Shown here: positions 8,425 through 16,153 of the stretch, piece after piece | How positions within the stretch are numbered: the first letter of the stretch is position 1 | Layout: each line of letters starts with the position of its first letter | From: CAYRWM01 sp964428055 | GTDB taxonomy: Bacteria > Bacillota > Clostridia > Christensenellales > Christensenellaceae | Direction: 5' to 3' | NCBI GenBank assembly: GCA_964428055.1 | Contig: CAYRWM010000017.1 | Span: forward strand, 1-39,073 | Length of the DNA stretch: 39,073 bases | Notes under the pieces: generated by a model | What the model saw: the letters and a program-made list of their open reading frames with translations, nothing else | Told to the model about the DNA's origin: nothing | Databases searched by the model: none | Program-made: the position numbers and the translations under genes

Positions 8425-9186
8425 ATGTTTGCAGATATCCATGCCCATTTGCTCGACAGCGCTTTTGATGAAACGCGCGAAATAATTATAAGAGATCTCT
8501 CCAGTAAGGGGGTCTCTTTTATTGTTGAGAATTCCACTTGCCCGGATGATATGATTAGGGCTTCAGAATTGGCAGAGAAGAATTCGAATATATATGCAGC
8601 TGTCGGTATATATCCTGATTTTTCATTTATGTATAACCGTGAGGTAGAATCAGTTATAAAAGAGCTTGTGAAAAAGAATAAAAGAACGCTTGTAATAGGG
8701 GAGATAGGACTCGATTATCATTATGACGATTCTCCGGACAGGAAGATTCAGATAGACTGTTTTGAGAAACAACTGGCGCTTGCGGAAGAATTAGGCGTAC
8801 CTGTTGAGATTCATTCCAGAGATGCTTCTGAGGACACTTTTGATATCATCAAGAGTTCTAAAGTTAAAGGATTGATGCATTGTTTTTCCGGTAGTGTTGA
8901 AACAGCTCTTAATTATATTGATATGGGATTCTATATCTCGTTCGGTGGTGTGCTGACTTTTAAGAAGACTAAAAAGCAGATAGAAGTATTGAAAAGCATA
9001 CCAAAGAACCGCATTCTTACGGAGACAGACTGCCCTTATATGGCCCCTGAACCTAAAAGGGGATTTGTCAATGAACCGGCTTTCATAAGGTATGTTATAG
9101 AAAAAATGTCGGATATCCTCGGTATGGAATATGATGATATTGAGAGTCAGACTCTTAAAAATGCCATGGAGTTTTTAGGAATATAG
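8425..9186 (+). CDS. tatD: TatD family metal-dependent hydrolase/DNase
   Basis: A TIM-barrel amidohydrolase-type metalloenzyme; family members are Mg-dependent 3'-5' exonucleases and D-aminoacyl-tRNA deacylases in repair and quality control. All metal ligands are visible: DIHAH at the N-terminus, GEIGLDYH, EIHSRD, LMHCFSG, and TETDCPYMAP near the C-terminus. The start is set at 8425 (MFADIHAH), which begins directly with the first metal motif and follows the metG stop by one base. An upstream in-frame start at 8386 would lie inside metG. The metG-tatD pairing is widespread in Firmicutes. Length is about 253, normal. Confidence 0.95.
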   Translation: MFADIHAHLLDSAFDETREIIIRDLSSKGVSFIVENSTCPDDMIRASELAEKNSNIYAAVGIYPDFSFMYNREVESVIKELVKKNKRTLVIGEIGLDYHYDDSPDRKIQIDCFEKQLALAEELGVPVEIHSRDASEDTFDIIKSSKVKGLMHCFSGSVETALNYIDMGFYISFGGVLTFKKTKKQIEVLKSIPKNRILTETDCPYMAPEPKRGFVNEPAFIRYVIEKMSDILGMEYDDIESQTLKNAMEFLGI

Positions 9187-9189
9187 AAA

Positions 9190-9771
9190 ATGGATAACTA
9201 CGTTTACAGATACGGTGACAGTAATTATATTAATCTCACGAATAAATGTACAAATAAGTGTACTTTTTGTATAAGAAATGAAACAGATGGTGTTTCAGGA
9301 GTGGATCTTTGGCTGGAAAGGGAGCCGGATGCGTCTGAAATAATCAGCATACTTTCTGCTGATAAAAGAGATGTTGTTTTCTGCGGCTTTGGTGAACCGA
9401 CAATAAGGATCTCAGAGATAATCAAAATCTCGGAATACGTTAAGAGTTATGGCGGCAGAGTAAGGCTAAATACAAATGGTCATGGCAATGCATTTAACGG
9501 TTATAATATTGTGCCGTCAATGAAGGGTCTTGTAGATATTATTTCAGTCAGTTTGAATCAGTGCACAGCTGAAAAGTATTCTGAAATATGCAAAAGCATC
9601 TATGGACTAGATGCTTTCGGATACGTAATTGATTTTATTAAGTGCTGTCAGAAGGAATCTATTGACACTGTCCTGACAGTTCTGGATTTTTTAGATCAGT
9701 CTGATATTGATTCCTGCAGAAAGATTGCAGAGAACTATAATGCAACATTTCGAATAAGAGGTATGGTTTAG
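9190..9771 (+). CDS. TatD-associated radical SAM protein
   Basis: A short (193-residue) radical SAM enzyme. The [4Fe-4S]-binding CxxxCxxC motif is complete (C20, C24, C27 in NLTNKCTNKCTFCIRN), and a GFGEPTIR segment is the SAM-contacting GGE-like motif. It has only a minimal core and no auxiliary cluster cysteines beyond scattered ones. It starts three bases after the tatD stop with a TAGGA ribosome site inside the tatD end. A radical SAM family defined by adjacency to TatD is known, but its substrate is not. Expected to work with TatD on a common nucleic-acid or tRNA-derived substrate (inference only). Confidence 0.88.
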   Translation: MDNYVYRYGDSNYINLTNKCTNKCTFCIRNETDGVSGVDLWLEREPDASEIISILSADKRDVVFCGFGEPTIRISEIIKISEYVKSYGGRVRLNTNGHGNAFNGYNIVPSMKGLVDIISVSLNQCTAEKYSEICKSIYGLDAFGYVIDFIKCCQKESIDTVLTVLDFLDQSDIDSCRKIAENYNATFRIRGMV

Positions 9772-9773
9772 GA

Positions 9774-10232
9774 TCATATCTCCTTTTTCATTATAAGGAC
9801 TGAACCTTCCTCGAAAATATCGCTGTCGATTTTATCTGACGGTACGAAACCAAGTTGATCCTTATACTTTTTGATAGCATTATGGTTTGTGGGATCAATG
9901 TTTACTTCCACAACTTTGATCCCCGATGCTGCCATATCAGAGAAAGCTACGTTTAGCATTGATACTCCAAGGTTTGGATAAGCATCAATATCAACGATAT
10001 TTATGCTGTGCAGAAATGCTTTGTCTTGATTATCAAAATTGCGCATAAAAAATACGTAGCCGACTACCATCTCATCTTCCCAGGCAACATAAACCCTTGC
10101 ATGACGCAGCATAGCAATGAGATTAAATAAACTAAGTGCACTGTCGCCTTCATATGAATCAGCTTCTATTTCAGCTATCTGTTTAACAATATCAAAGTCT
10201 CTTTCTTTAATATGAAAATATTCAATCGCCAT
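9774..10232 (-). CDS. GNAT family N-acetyltransferase
   Basis: A 152-residue acetyl-CoA-dependent N-acetyltransferase. The fold can be followed: an N-terminal FHIKERDF strand/helix, VYVAWEDEMVVGYVFFMRN (beta 2-4), then a variant acetyl-CoA pyrophosphate loop region (DIDAYPNLGVSMLN in place of the usual RxxGxG/A), NIDPTNHNAIKKYKDQLGFV (the motif B Asn and Tyr typical of GNATs), and a final strand. The substrate is unknown. It converges on the radical SAM gene with only two bases between stops. Its own -10 (TATAAT on the - strand at 10268-10273) is followed by a short palindrome, then AAGGAG before the start. Confidence 0.85.
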   Translation of the reverse strand: MAIEYFHIKERDFDIVKQIAEIEADSYEGDSALSLFNLIAMLRHARVYVAWEDEMVVGYVFFMRNFDNQDKAFLHSINIVDIDAYPNLGVSMLNVAFSDMAASGIKVVEVNIDPTNHNAIKKYKDQLGFVPSDKIDSDIFEEGSVLIMKKEI

Positions 10233-10252
10233 TAATATTTTCTCCTTAAAAA

Positions 10253-10273
10253 TTTAGTGACTAAATCATTATA
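10253..10273 (-). promoter_or_regulatory. -10 element and palindrome at the GNAT gene start site
   Basis: On the - strand TATAAT (10268-10273) precedes a perfect 13-base palindrome TTTAGTGACTAAA (10253-10265) that covers the expected transcription start. It could be an operator for a small regulator, or simply a short symmetrical AT-rich run. I cannot name a regulator. Confidence 0.4.
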
Positions 10274-10310
10274 TACCATTTTGTTTTAAAAAGATAGAAA
10301 TAAAATAATA

Positions 10311-10339
10311 ATGAAAAATAAATGCCGATTTGGTATAAT
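10311..10339 (+). promoter_or_regulatory. Promoter of the pepV-alaS-proA unit
   Basis: TATAAT at 10334-10339, with a weak -35 ATGAAA (10311-10316) at a 17-base spacing. The transcript would have a leader of about 35 bases with TGAGGT before the pepV start. Confidence 0.6.
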
Positions 10340-10378
10340 ATATAAATGCTAATTTTGATATTGAGGTATTGATCGTTT

Positions 10379-11758
10379 ATGTTGGACTTTTCTTTGATGG
10401 CTTACAAAAATGAAATAATAGATGATCTTTGTAATCTTATTAGGATAGATAGTGTTAAAAGTGATGCACAGTCTCATATGCCTTACGGTAAAAAGGTTTT
10501 TGAGGCATTAATGTATATGCTGAACCTTGCTGAAAGCCTTGATCTGGATAATGTAAATCTGTTTTCGAGGTGCGGCTATGTTGAATATGGCGAGGGCGAC
10601 GATCTATTTGTTATACTTACTCATCTTGATGTTGTACCAGCAGGTGATGGTTGGACAGTACCGCCATTTGAAGGTATTTATAAGGACGGTCGTGTATACG
10701 GCAGGGGAGCTATAGATGACAAGGGGGCAGCTGTCTGTGCTCTTTATGTTCTTCATGCACTTAAAGAAAACTGCAAATCTCTGAATAAGCGCGTCAGGCT
10801 AATCTTTGGATGTGATGAAGAATCCGGCTGGTCCGATATGGAATATTATCTCAATAATACAAGTGAAAGGCCGGTTATGGCTTTTTCTCCTGATGCGTCT
10901 TTTCCTGTTATCAATTCTGAGAAGGGAATGTGCCAGCTTATTATTGAGAAAAGCGGATATGCTGCTGAAGGTAAAGGCATTCGCCTTAGAGAATTCAAAG
11001 GCGGGGAAAGAATCAATATTGTTCCGGACAGAGCATCTGCTATCATTGAAGGCGACTCAGCACTTCTTAAGGAAGCTATGGACCTTTTTAATGAAAACAC
11101 CGGATATGCTCTTAAAGCAGATGTTTCAGGCGGGGAGCTTTATGTATATGCTGAAGGTATTTCTGCTCACGGAGCAAAACCGGAAGAGGGCAGAAATGCA
11201 CTTATGATGCTTGTTGGCTTTCTTAATACTCTTCCTATGAAAAAATCCCCTGCATGTGATGCTATATATAAATTATCCGCATTTCTTGACTCTGACTGTT
11301 TCGGGAAAAAACTAGGTATTGCATGTAGTAACAAAATGGGTGAGCTTACAGTCAATTTCGGATTTGCTGACATTACTGAAGAATCAGTCAAAATTGGTAT
11401 TGATATAAGATATCCTTCCTGTATAACCAGGGATACAATTATTGATTCTGTTAAAAAAGCTTTTGACGGATACTCTGTCAGCGTTAAACATGAACTGGCT
11501 CCACATTATGTTCCTGAGGATTCTGAATTGGTAAAGGGATTGCTTAACGCTTATGAAACCGTTACAGGCGATAAAGCTTACTGTGTGGCAATGGGCGGCG
11601 CAACATACGCTAGGATATTTGAGAATTCAGTGGCATTTGGTCCGCTATTCCCGGGTGATGAAAGTCTTGAACATCAAGCAAATGAATATATTTATATTGA
11701 TTCATTGATAAAAGCCGGGGAAGTTATGGCCGAAGCCATAATGAATCTCTGTACATAA
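10379..11758 (+). CDS. pepV: Sapep family Mn2+-dependent dipeptidase (PepV-like)
   Basis: A 459-residue M20-family metallopeptidase expected to cleave dipeptides in the cytoplasm. Metal-site motifs are in the right order: LTHLDVVPAGDGW (His and Asp), GRGAIDDKGAA (bridging Asp), GCDEESGW (catalytic Glu pair), SPDASFPVI (Asp), and a C-terminal LEHQANEY (His). The inserted lid domain lies between about residues 185 and 330, and GISAHGAKPEEGRNA carries the substrate-contacting His. MGGATYARIF near the end is characteristic of PepV/Sapep. The ATG at 10379 is preceded by TGAGGT. alaS follows after 12 bases. Confidence 0.93.
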   Translation: MLDFSLMAYKNEIIDDLCNLIRIDSVKSDAQSHMPYGKKVFEALMYMLNLAESLDLDNVNLFSRCGYVEYGEGDDLFVILTHLDVVPAGDGWTVPPFEGIYKDGRVYGRGAIDDKGAAVCALYVLHALKENCKSLNKRVRLIFGCDEESGWSDMEYYLNNTSERPVMAFSPDASFPVINSEKGMCQLIIEKSGYAAEGKGIRLREFKGGERINIVPDRASAIIEGDSALLKEAMDLFNENTGYALKADVSGGELYVYAEGISAHGAKPEEGRNALMMLVGFLNTLPMKKSPACDAIYKLSAFLDSDCFGKKLGIACSNKMGELTVNFGFADITEESVKIGIDIRYPSCITRDTIIDSVKKAFDGYSVSVKHELAPHYVPEDSELVKGLLNAYETVTGDKAYCVAMGGATYARIFENSVAFGPLFPGDESLEHQANEYIYIDSLIKAGEVMAEAIMNLCT

Positions 11759-11770
11759 TGGAGGATTATA

Positions 11771-13549
11771 ATGAAGAGACTTACCAGTGATGAATTAAGA
11801 GAACTATATTTAGGCTTCTTTAAGAGTAAGGGACATGCTATCATTAAGAGCGCGTCTTTAATACCGGAGAATGATCCCACTGTTCTTTTTACTACAGCAG
11901 GAATGCATCCCTTGGTTCCATATCTTATGGGTGAGAAGCATCCCGCAGGAACAAGGCTTACTGATGTTCAAAAATGCGTTAGGACCGGTGATATCGATGA
12001 GGTAGGGGATTCTTCTCATTGTACATTCTTCGAGATGCTTGGTAATTGGTCGTTAGGTGACTATTTCAAAAAAGAAGCTATAGAGTGGAGTTTTGAGTTT
12101 CTAACATCGCCTGATTATCTCGGTATTGATAAGGATAAACTATTTTTTACATGTTTTGAGGGTGATGAGAATGCTCCAAAGGACACTGAATCCTTCAATC
12201 GTTGGGTTGAAATGGGTGTTGACCCGTCTCATATCTTTTATCTGCCAAAAAAACATAACTGGTGGGGACCTGCAGGAATGACAGGGCCCTGTGGACCTGA
12301 TACTGAGATGTTTATAGATACAGGTAAGGAACCCTGCGGCCCTGACTGTAATCCTTCATGTGACTGCGGAAAATATCTTGAGATATGGAATGATGTTTTT
12401 ATGCAGTACAACAAGACCAAGGACGGGACTTTTGAACCATTAGCCAAAAAGAATGTTGATACTGGTATGGGGCTCGATAGAACAATTTGTATTTTGCAGG
12501 GCGTTGAATCGGTATATGATACTGATGTTTTTATTCCGATAATTAAAAAGATTGAATCCCTTTCGGGCAAGAAGTACGCTGATTATCAAAAAGAGTTTAG
12601 AATTGTTGCTGATCATATGAGATGCGCTACATTTATGATCGGGGATGAAAAAGGAATAACTCCCTCAAACGTTGATCAAGGTTATGTTTTAAGAAGGCTT
12701 ATTAGAAGAGCAACTAGATTTGCTGGCCAGCTTGGCATTGAAGAAGGTAAGCTCTCTGAAATTTCTGATGCGGTTATTGATAAGTACGGACATGCGTATC
12801 CTGAACTTGTAGAGAAAAGATCTTTTGTTCTTGATGAGATTAATAAAGAGGAGATACGTTTCCAGAAAACAATCAAACAGGGTCTTAAAGAGTTTGATAA
12901 AGTTGCTTCTAAACTTGAGGGCGATACATTAGACGGTAAGAGTGCTTTCAGGCTCTATGATACTTTCGGATTCCCGATTGAGTTTACGCTTGAAATTGCA
13001 AAAGAACGTGGAATTAAGGTTGATAAGGCCGGATTTGATGAGGCGTTCAAACATCATCAGGAACTTTCTCATGCCGGAGCTGAACAGAAGTTTAAGGGAG
13101 GATTGGCTGACCAGACTGAGGAAACAGCTAAACTTCATACAGCTACGCATCTGCTCCTTGCTGGTTTGAGGAAGCTTGTAGCTCCCGATATCAATCAGAA
13201 GGGGTCAAATATAACTGCTGAAAGGCTTCGAGTTGATTTTAACTTCCCGAGAAAACTCGAGAGGGAAGAGTTGGATAAAGTTGAAGCATATGTTAATGAG
13301 GCAATTCAGGCGAAAGTTCCTATAGTGATGGAAGAGATGAGTCTTGATGATGCCAAAGCTCAGGGTGCTGTCGGAGTTTTTGAATCCAAGTATAGCGATG
13401 TTGTTAAAGTATATACCATGGGTGAGTATTCAAAAGAAATATGCGGCGGTCCGCATGCTTCCAATACCGGAGACCTTGGACATTTTAAGATTAAGAAAGA
13501 ACAGAGCTCCTCTTCGGGAGTTAGAAGGATTAAAGCAGTCCTGGAGTAA
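11771..13549 (+). CDS. alaS: Alanyl-tRNA synthetase, short form lacking the barrel and C-Ala region
   Basis: Class II synthetase for tRNA-Ala. The catalytic domain is clear (NDPTVLFTTAGMHPLVPYL; FFEMLGNWSLGDYFKKEA; TGPCGPDTEMF; GMGLDR). The editing zinc site is present: H456 and H460 (HTATH), C558 and H562 (CGGPH). The protein stops at 592 residues just after GVRRIKAVLE, where typical bacterial AlaRS of about 870 residues continues into the coiled-coil and C-Ala domains. The beta-barrel segment that normally precedes HSATH is also absent: FKGGLADQTEETAKL leads straight into HTATH. The reading frame is intact and proA begins three bases later with its own ribosome site, so this is a natural short form, not a frameshift. 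A second, full-length alaS could exist elsewhere. Confidence 0.93.
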   Translation: MKRLTSDELRELYLGFFKSKGHAIIKSASLIPENDPTVLFTTAGMHPLVPYLMGEKHPAGTRLTDVQKCVRTGDIDEVGDSSHCTFFEMLGNWSLGDYFKKEAIEWSFEFLTSPDYLGIDKDKLFFTCFEGDENAPKDTESFNRWVEMGVDPSHIFYLPKKHNWWGPAGMTGPCGPDTEMFIDTGKEPCGPDCNPSCDCGKYLEIWNDVFMQYNKTKDGTFEPLAKKNVDTGMGLDRTICILQGVESVYDTDVFIPIIKKIESLSGKKYADYQKEFRIVADHMRCATFMIGDEKGITPSNVDQGYVLRRLIRRATRFAGQLGIEEGKLSEISDAVIDKYGHAYPELVEKRSFVLDEINKEEIRFQKTIKQGLKEFDKVASKLEGDTLDGKSAFRLYDTFGFPIEFTLEIAKERGIKVDKAGFDEAFKHHQELSHAGAEQKFKGGLADQTEETAKLHTATHLLLAGLRKLVAPDINQKGSNITAERLRVDFNFPRKLEREELDKVEAYVNEAIQAKVPIVMEEMSLDDAKAQGAVGVFESKYSDVVKVYTMGEYSKEICGGPHASNTGDLGHFKIKKEQSSSSGVRRIKAVLE

Positions 13550-13551
13550 AA

Positions 13552-14790
13552 ATGATAGGTATTAATGATATTGCCGAAAAGGCAAAAGTTGCATCAAGAG
13601 AACTGGCCAATATGAGTGCCGAGGATAAGTCCGCTATGCTCTATGCAATGGCTGATTCCTTAAGAGATAATGTTGACTATATCCTCTTTGAGAATAGTAA
13701 AGACATAAACAAGGCAAAGAGTGCAGGTATATCAGAGGCACTTATTGACCGTCTGATGCTTAATAAGGACAGGATTGAAGCAATGGCTCAGGGGTTAACA
13801 GACATTGCTGATTTAGATGATCCGATTGGCGAGGTCATGGAGGTTTTTGACAGGCCAAATGGTCTTAAGGTTGAAAAAGTTCGTGTTCCTTTTGGCGTTG
13901 TAGGAATAATCTACGAATCAAGACCTAATGTTACTGCCGATGCGATAGCAATATGTATTAAGACCTCAAATGCAGTTATATTAAAAGGCGGGAAAGAGGC
14001 TATCAATTCAAATATAGCTATAGCTAACGTTATTATTAACGGAGGCATGAATTATAAGATGCCTCCGAATTCAATTGTTATGCTAGAAGATACGTCACGT
14101 GAATCAGCCTCAGAAATGATGAATGCCCGCGGATATATAGATCTTCTGATTCCAAGAGGAGGTGCAGGGCTTATTTCTTCGGTTGTAGAGAATGCCAAGG
14201 TTCCGGTTATACAGACCGGGGTCGGTAACTGTCATCTGTTTATTGATGAAACAGCCGACAGGGATATGGCGCTTAATATTCTTATAAATGCCAAAACTTC
14301 TAGACCGGGCGTGTGCAATGCTATAGAAACATTGCTCGTCCATAGAAATATAGCGGCAGATTTCCTTCCCGTAGCTATTGGAAAACTAAAGGAATATGGA
14401 GTTAAAATTGTAGGTTGTGACAGATGTCAGTTGTATGGTGTCGAACCAGCTACCGATGAAGATTTCTATAAAGAATTTCTTGACTTAAAGATTGCGATAA
14501 AAGTAGTCGATGATGTTGATGCTGCAATAGAGCATATTAACAAATATGGAACAATGCACTCCGAATCAATCATTACGCAAAATGATGATAATGCCAAAAA
14601 GTTTATGAACAATGTGGATTCATCGTGTGTTTATGTAAATGCATCGACCAGATTCACTGATGGTTTTGAGTTTGGATTTGGTGCTGAGATAGGAATAAGT
14701 ACCCAGAAACTTCATGCAAGAGGTCCTATGGGGCTCAAGGAACTTACAAGTTATAAATACATTATTAATGGTAACGGACAGATTAGATAA
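13552..14790 (+). CDS. proA: Gamma-glutamyl phosphate reductase
   Basis: NADPH-dependent reduction of gamma-glutamyl phosphate to glutamate semialdehyde in proline synthesis. The 412-residue aldehyde-dehydrogenase-type protein has VGIIYESRPNVTADA, SNAVILKGGKEA, LIPRGGAGLI, the catalytic Cys255 in SRPGVCNAIETLL, and the C-terminal STRFTDGFEFGFGAEIGIST and RGPMGLKELTSYKY signatures. The start follows GGAG inside the alaS end. proB is not adjacent, while proC is 13 kb away at 27303. The gene is closed by a hairpin shared with aroE. Confidence 0.97.
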   Translation: MIGINDIAEKAKVASRELANMSAEDKSAMLYAMADSLRDNVDYILFENSKDINKAKSAGISEALIDRLMLNKDRIEAMAQGLTDIADLDDPIGEVMEVFDRPNGLKVEKVRVPFGVVGIIYESRPNVTADAIAICIKTSNAVILKGGKEAINSNIAIANVIINGGMNYKMPPNSIVMLEDTSRESASEMMNARGYIDLLIPRGGAGLISSVVENAKVPVIQTGVGNCHLFIDETADRDMALNILINAKTSRPGVCNAIETLLVHRNIAADFLPVAIGKLKEYGVKIVGCDRCQLYGVEPATDEDFYKEFLDLKIAIKVVDDVDAAIEHINKYGTMHSESIITQNDDNAKKFMNNVDSSCVYVNASTRFTDGFEFGFGAEIGISTQKLHARGPMGLKELTSYKYIINGNGQIR

Positions 14791-14791
14791 T

Positions 14792-14821
14792 AAAAGATGA
14801 TCGCAAAAGCGATCATCTTTT
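14792..14821. terminator. Bidirectional terminator between proA and aroE
   Basis: AAAAGATGATCGC / GCGATCATCTTTT makes a 13-bp perfect stem with an AAAA loop. T-runs occur on both strands. The aroE stop codon lies inside the hairpin, so the 3' end of aroE is part of it. Confidence 0.93.
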
Positions 14822-15625
14822 TTCTTTTATTATATTCATTATGCTTTCCTCATCAGCAGAAGATGGAGATATTCCTGTGAAATACTCGAAAGCCTTAAAT
14901 GCCTGCCAAATTAACATTTTCAGTCCGTTCATAGATCTTAATCCGCGGCATTCAGCTTGTTCCTCAAGGCCAGTTTTATCGATACTGTAATTCAGATCAT
15001 AAACTAATGCATCTTTATGTATACTGTTGAGAAAGCTGTAATCATCAAATTCTTTTTGTCCTATCATTCCGAGTGGTGTGGCATTAATCAGAAGATCACA
15101 TTCCTTTATAGATCTATTATCAAATAACTCAGCACATTTTATATTTAGTTCTTTAGCCACAGATTCAGCTTTAATAAATGTTCTGTTTTGTATTGTTACA
15201 TCTCCGTTATTATCTCTTATATAAAGTGCCAGAGATTTAGCTACTGATCCGGCGCCAATAATTACTACTTTAATACTGTCAAAACTACACAGTGTATCTT
15301 TGGTTGACAGTGATCTGTGGAATCCGAACTCATCAGTTGAATATCCTCTTAAAACTCCGTTTTTGTTTAGAACTGTGTTAACACTTAATTTGCCATGGTC
15401 TTCGTCCAGGAATTCTCTTATGGCATTCTTAAAAGGCATTGTAACATTGAACCCGCACAATTCAGATTTCGCTTCTTTGCAAAACGATGCAATTTCGTCC
15501 TGCTCCAGTTCAATATAGGTATACTTGCCCGGAATGCCATATTTTTTGTATAATGTGTTGTGTATCAGTGGTGATAGACTATGCTTTACCGGATTGCCTA
15601 TTACGGCACATTTGATATCATCCAT
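14813..15625 (-). CDS. aroE: Shikimate dehydrogenase
   Basis: Reduces 3-dehydroshikimate to shikimate with NADPH in aromatic amino-acid synthesis. The 270-residue protein starts MDDIKCAVIGNPVKHSLSP, with the shikimate-binding SxS motif. The catalytic Lys is in NVTMPFKNAI, the NADP-binding glycine motif is VVIIGAGSVAKSLA, and NATPLGM and the C-terminal GLKMLIWQAFKAFEYFTG segments are typical. It is divergent from aroQ, whose start lies 51 bases away. A - strand TATAAT at 15640-15645 is a plausible -10. Confidence 0.96.
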   Translation of the reverse strand: MDDIKCAVIGNPVKHSLSPLIHNTLYKKYGIPGKYTYIELEQDEIASFCKEAKSELCGFNVTMPFKNAIREFLDEDHGKLSVNTVLNKNGVLRGYSTDEFGFHRSLSTKDTLCSFDSIKVVIIGAGSVAKSLALYIRDNNGDVTIQNRTFIKAESVAKELNIKCAELFDNRSIKECDLLINATPLGMIGQKEFDDYSFLNSIHKDALVYDLNYSIDKTGLEEQAECRGLRSMNGLKMLIWQAFKAFEYFTGISPSSADEESIMNIIKEKR

Positions 15626-15676
15626 GTGTGTATTTTATCATTATAGAAAAATATATACAATTATGAAGGGGTTATA

Positions 15677-16093
15677 ATGAAGATTCTTATAATTAATGGT
15701 CCTAATCTGAATATGTTGGGAAAAAGGGAACCTGATATTTACGGTAACAACTCGCTTGAAGAAGTTAACAATTATATCGAAGGCAAATGCGAGGGTTTTG
15801 AGCTTTCATTTTACCAATCGAATATTGAGGGCGAAATAATTGATGCGATTCATAAATCAATTGATGATTATGATGGCATCGTTCTTAATGCAGGAGCTTA
15901 TACTCACTATAGTTTTGCTATAAGAGATGCAATTGCATCTGTAGATATTCCATGTATCGAAGTGCATCTTAGTAATGTTTTTGGTAGGGATGAGTTCAGA
16001 AGAAATTCGGTTATAGCTCCGGTTTGTAAAGGAAGCATTAGCGGCTTTGGTGCCGATAGTTATGTTCTGGCAGTAAAATCATTTTGCCTATAA
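15677..16093 (+). CDS. aroQ: 3-dehydroquinate dehydratase, type II
   Basis: Dehydrates 3-dehydroquinate to 3-dehydroshikimate, the step before AroE. The 138-residue protein is type II: NGPNLNMLGKREPDIYG at the N-terminus, SNIEGEIID, LNAGAYTHYSFAIRDA (Asn and His of the active site), EVHLSNVFGRDEFR, and SVIAPVCKGSISGFG. AAGGGG (15666-15671) precedes the ATG. It is transcribed away from aroE, with which it shares the pathway, and both probably use the 51-base divergent spacer. Confidence 0.97.
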   Translation: MKILIINGPNLNMLGKREPDIYGNNSLEEVNNYIEGKCEGFELSFYQSNIEGEIIDAIHKSIDDYDGIVLNAGAYTHYSFAIRDAIASVDIPCIEVHLSNVFGRDEFRRNSVIAPVCKGSISGFGADSYVLAVKSFCL

Positions 16094-16109
16094 AACTCAT
16101 TATAAAAAG

Positions 16110-16146
16110 AAAAGCTCTTCGGATATGTTTTCCGAAGAGCTTTTTG
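16110..16146. terminator. Bidirectional terminator between aroQ and groEL
   Basis: AAAGCTCTTCGGA / TCCGAAGAGCTTT forms a 13-bp perfect stem around a TATGTTT loop, with A-run before and T-run after. It serves aroQ on + and groEL on -. Confidence 0.93.
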
Positions 16147-16153
16147 TTTGGGA

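Noticed and set aside
13540..13555. alaS truncated by a frameshift or stop
   Set aside because: The protein ends cleanly after the editing motif, no continuation of the C-Ala region appears in other frames, and proA begins at once with a good ribosome site.
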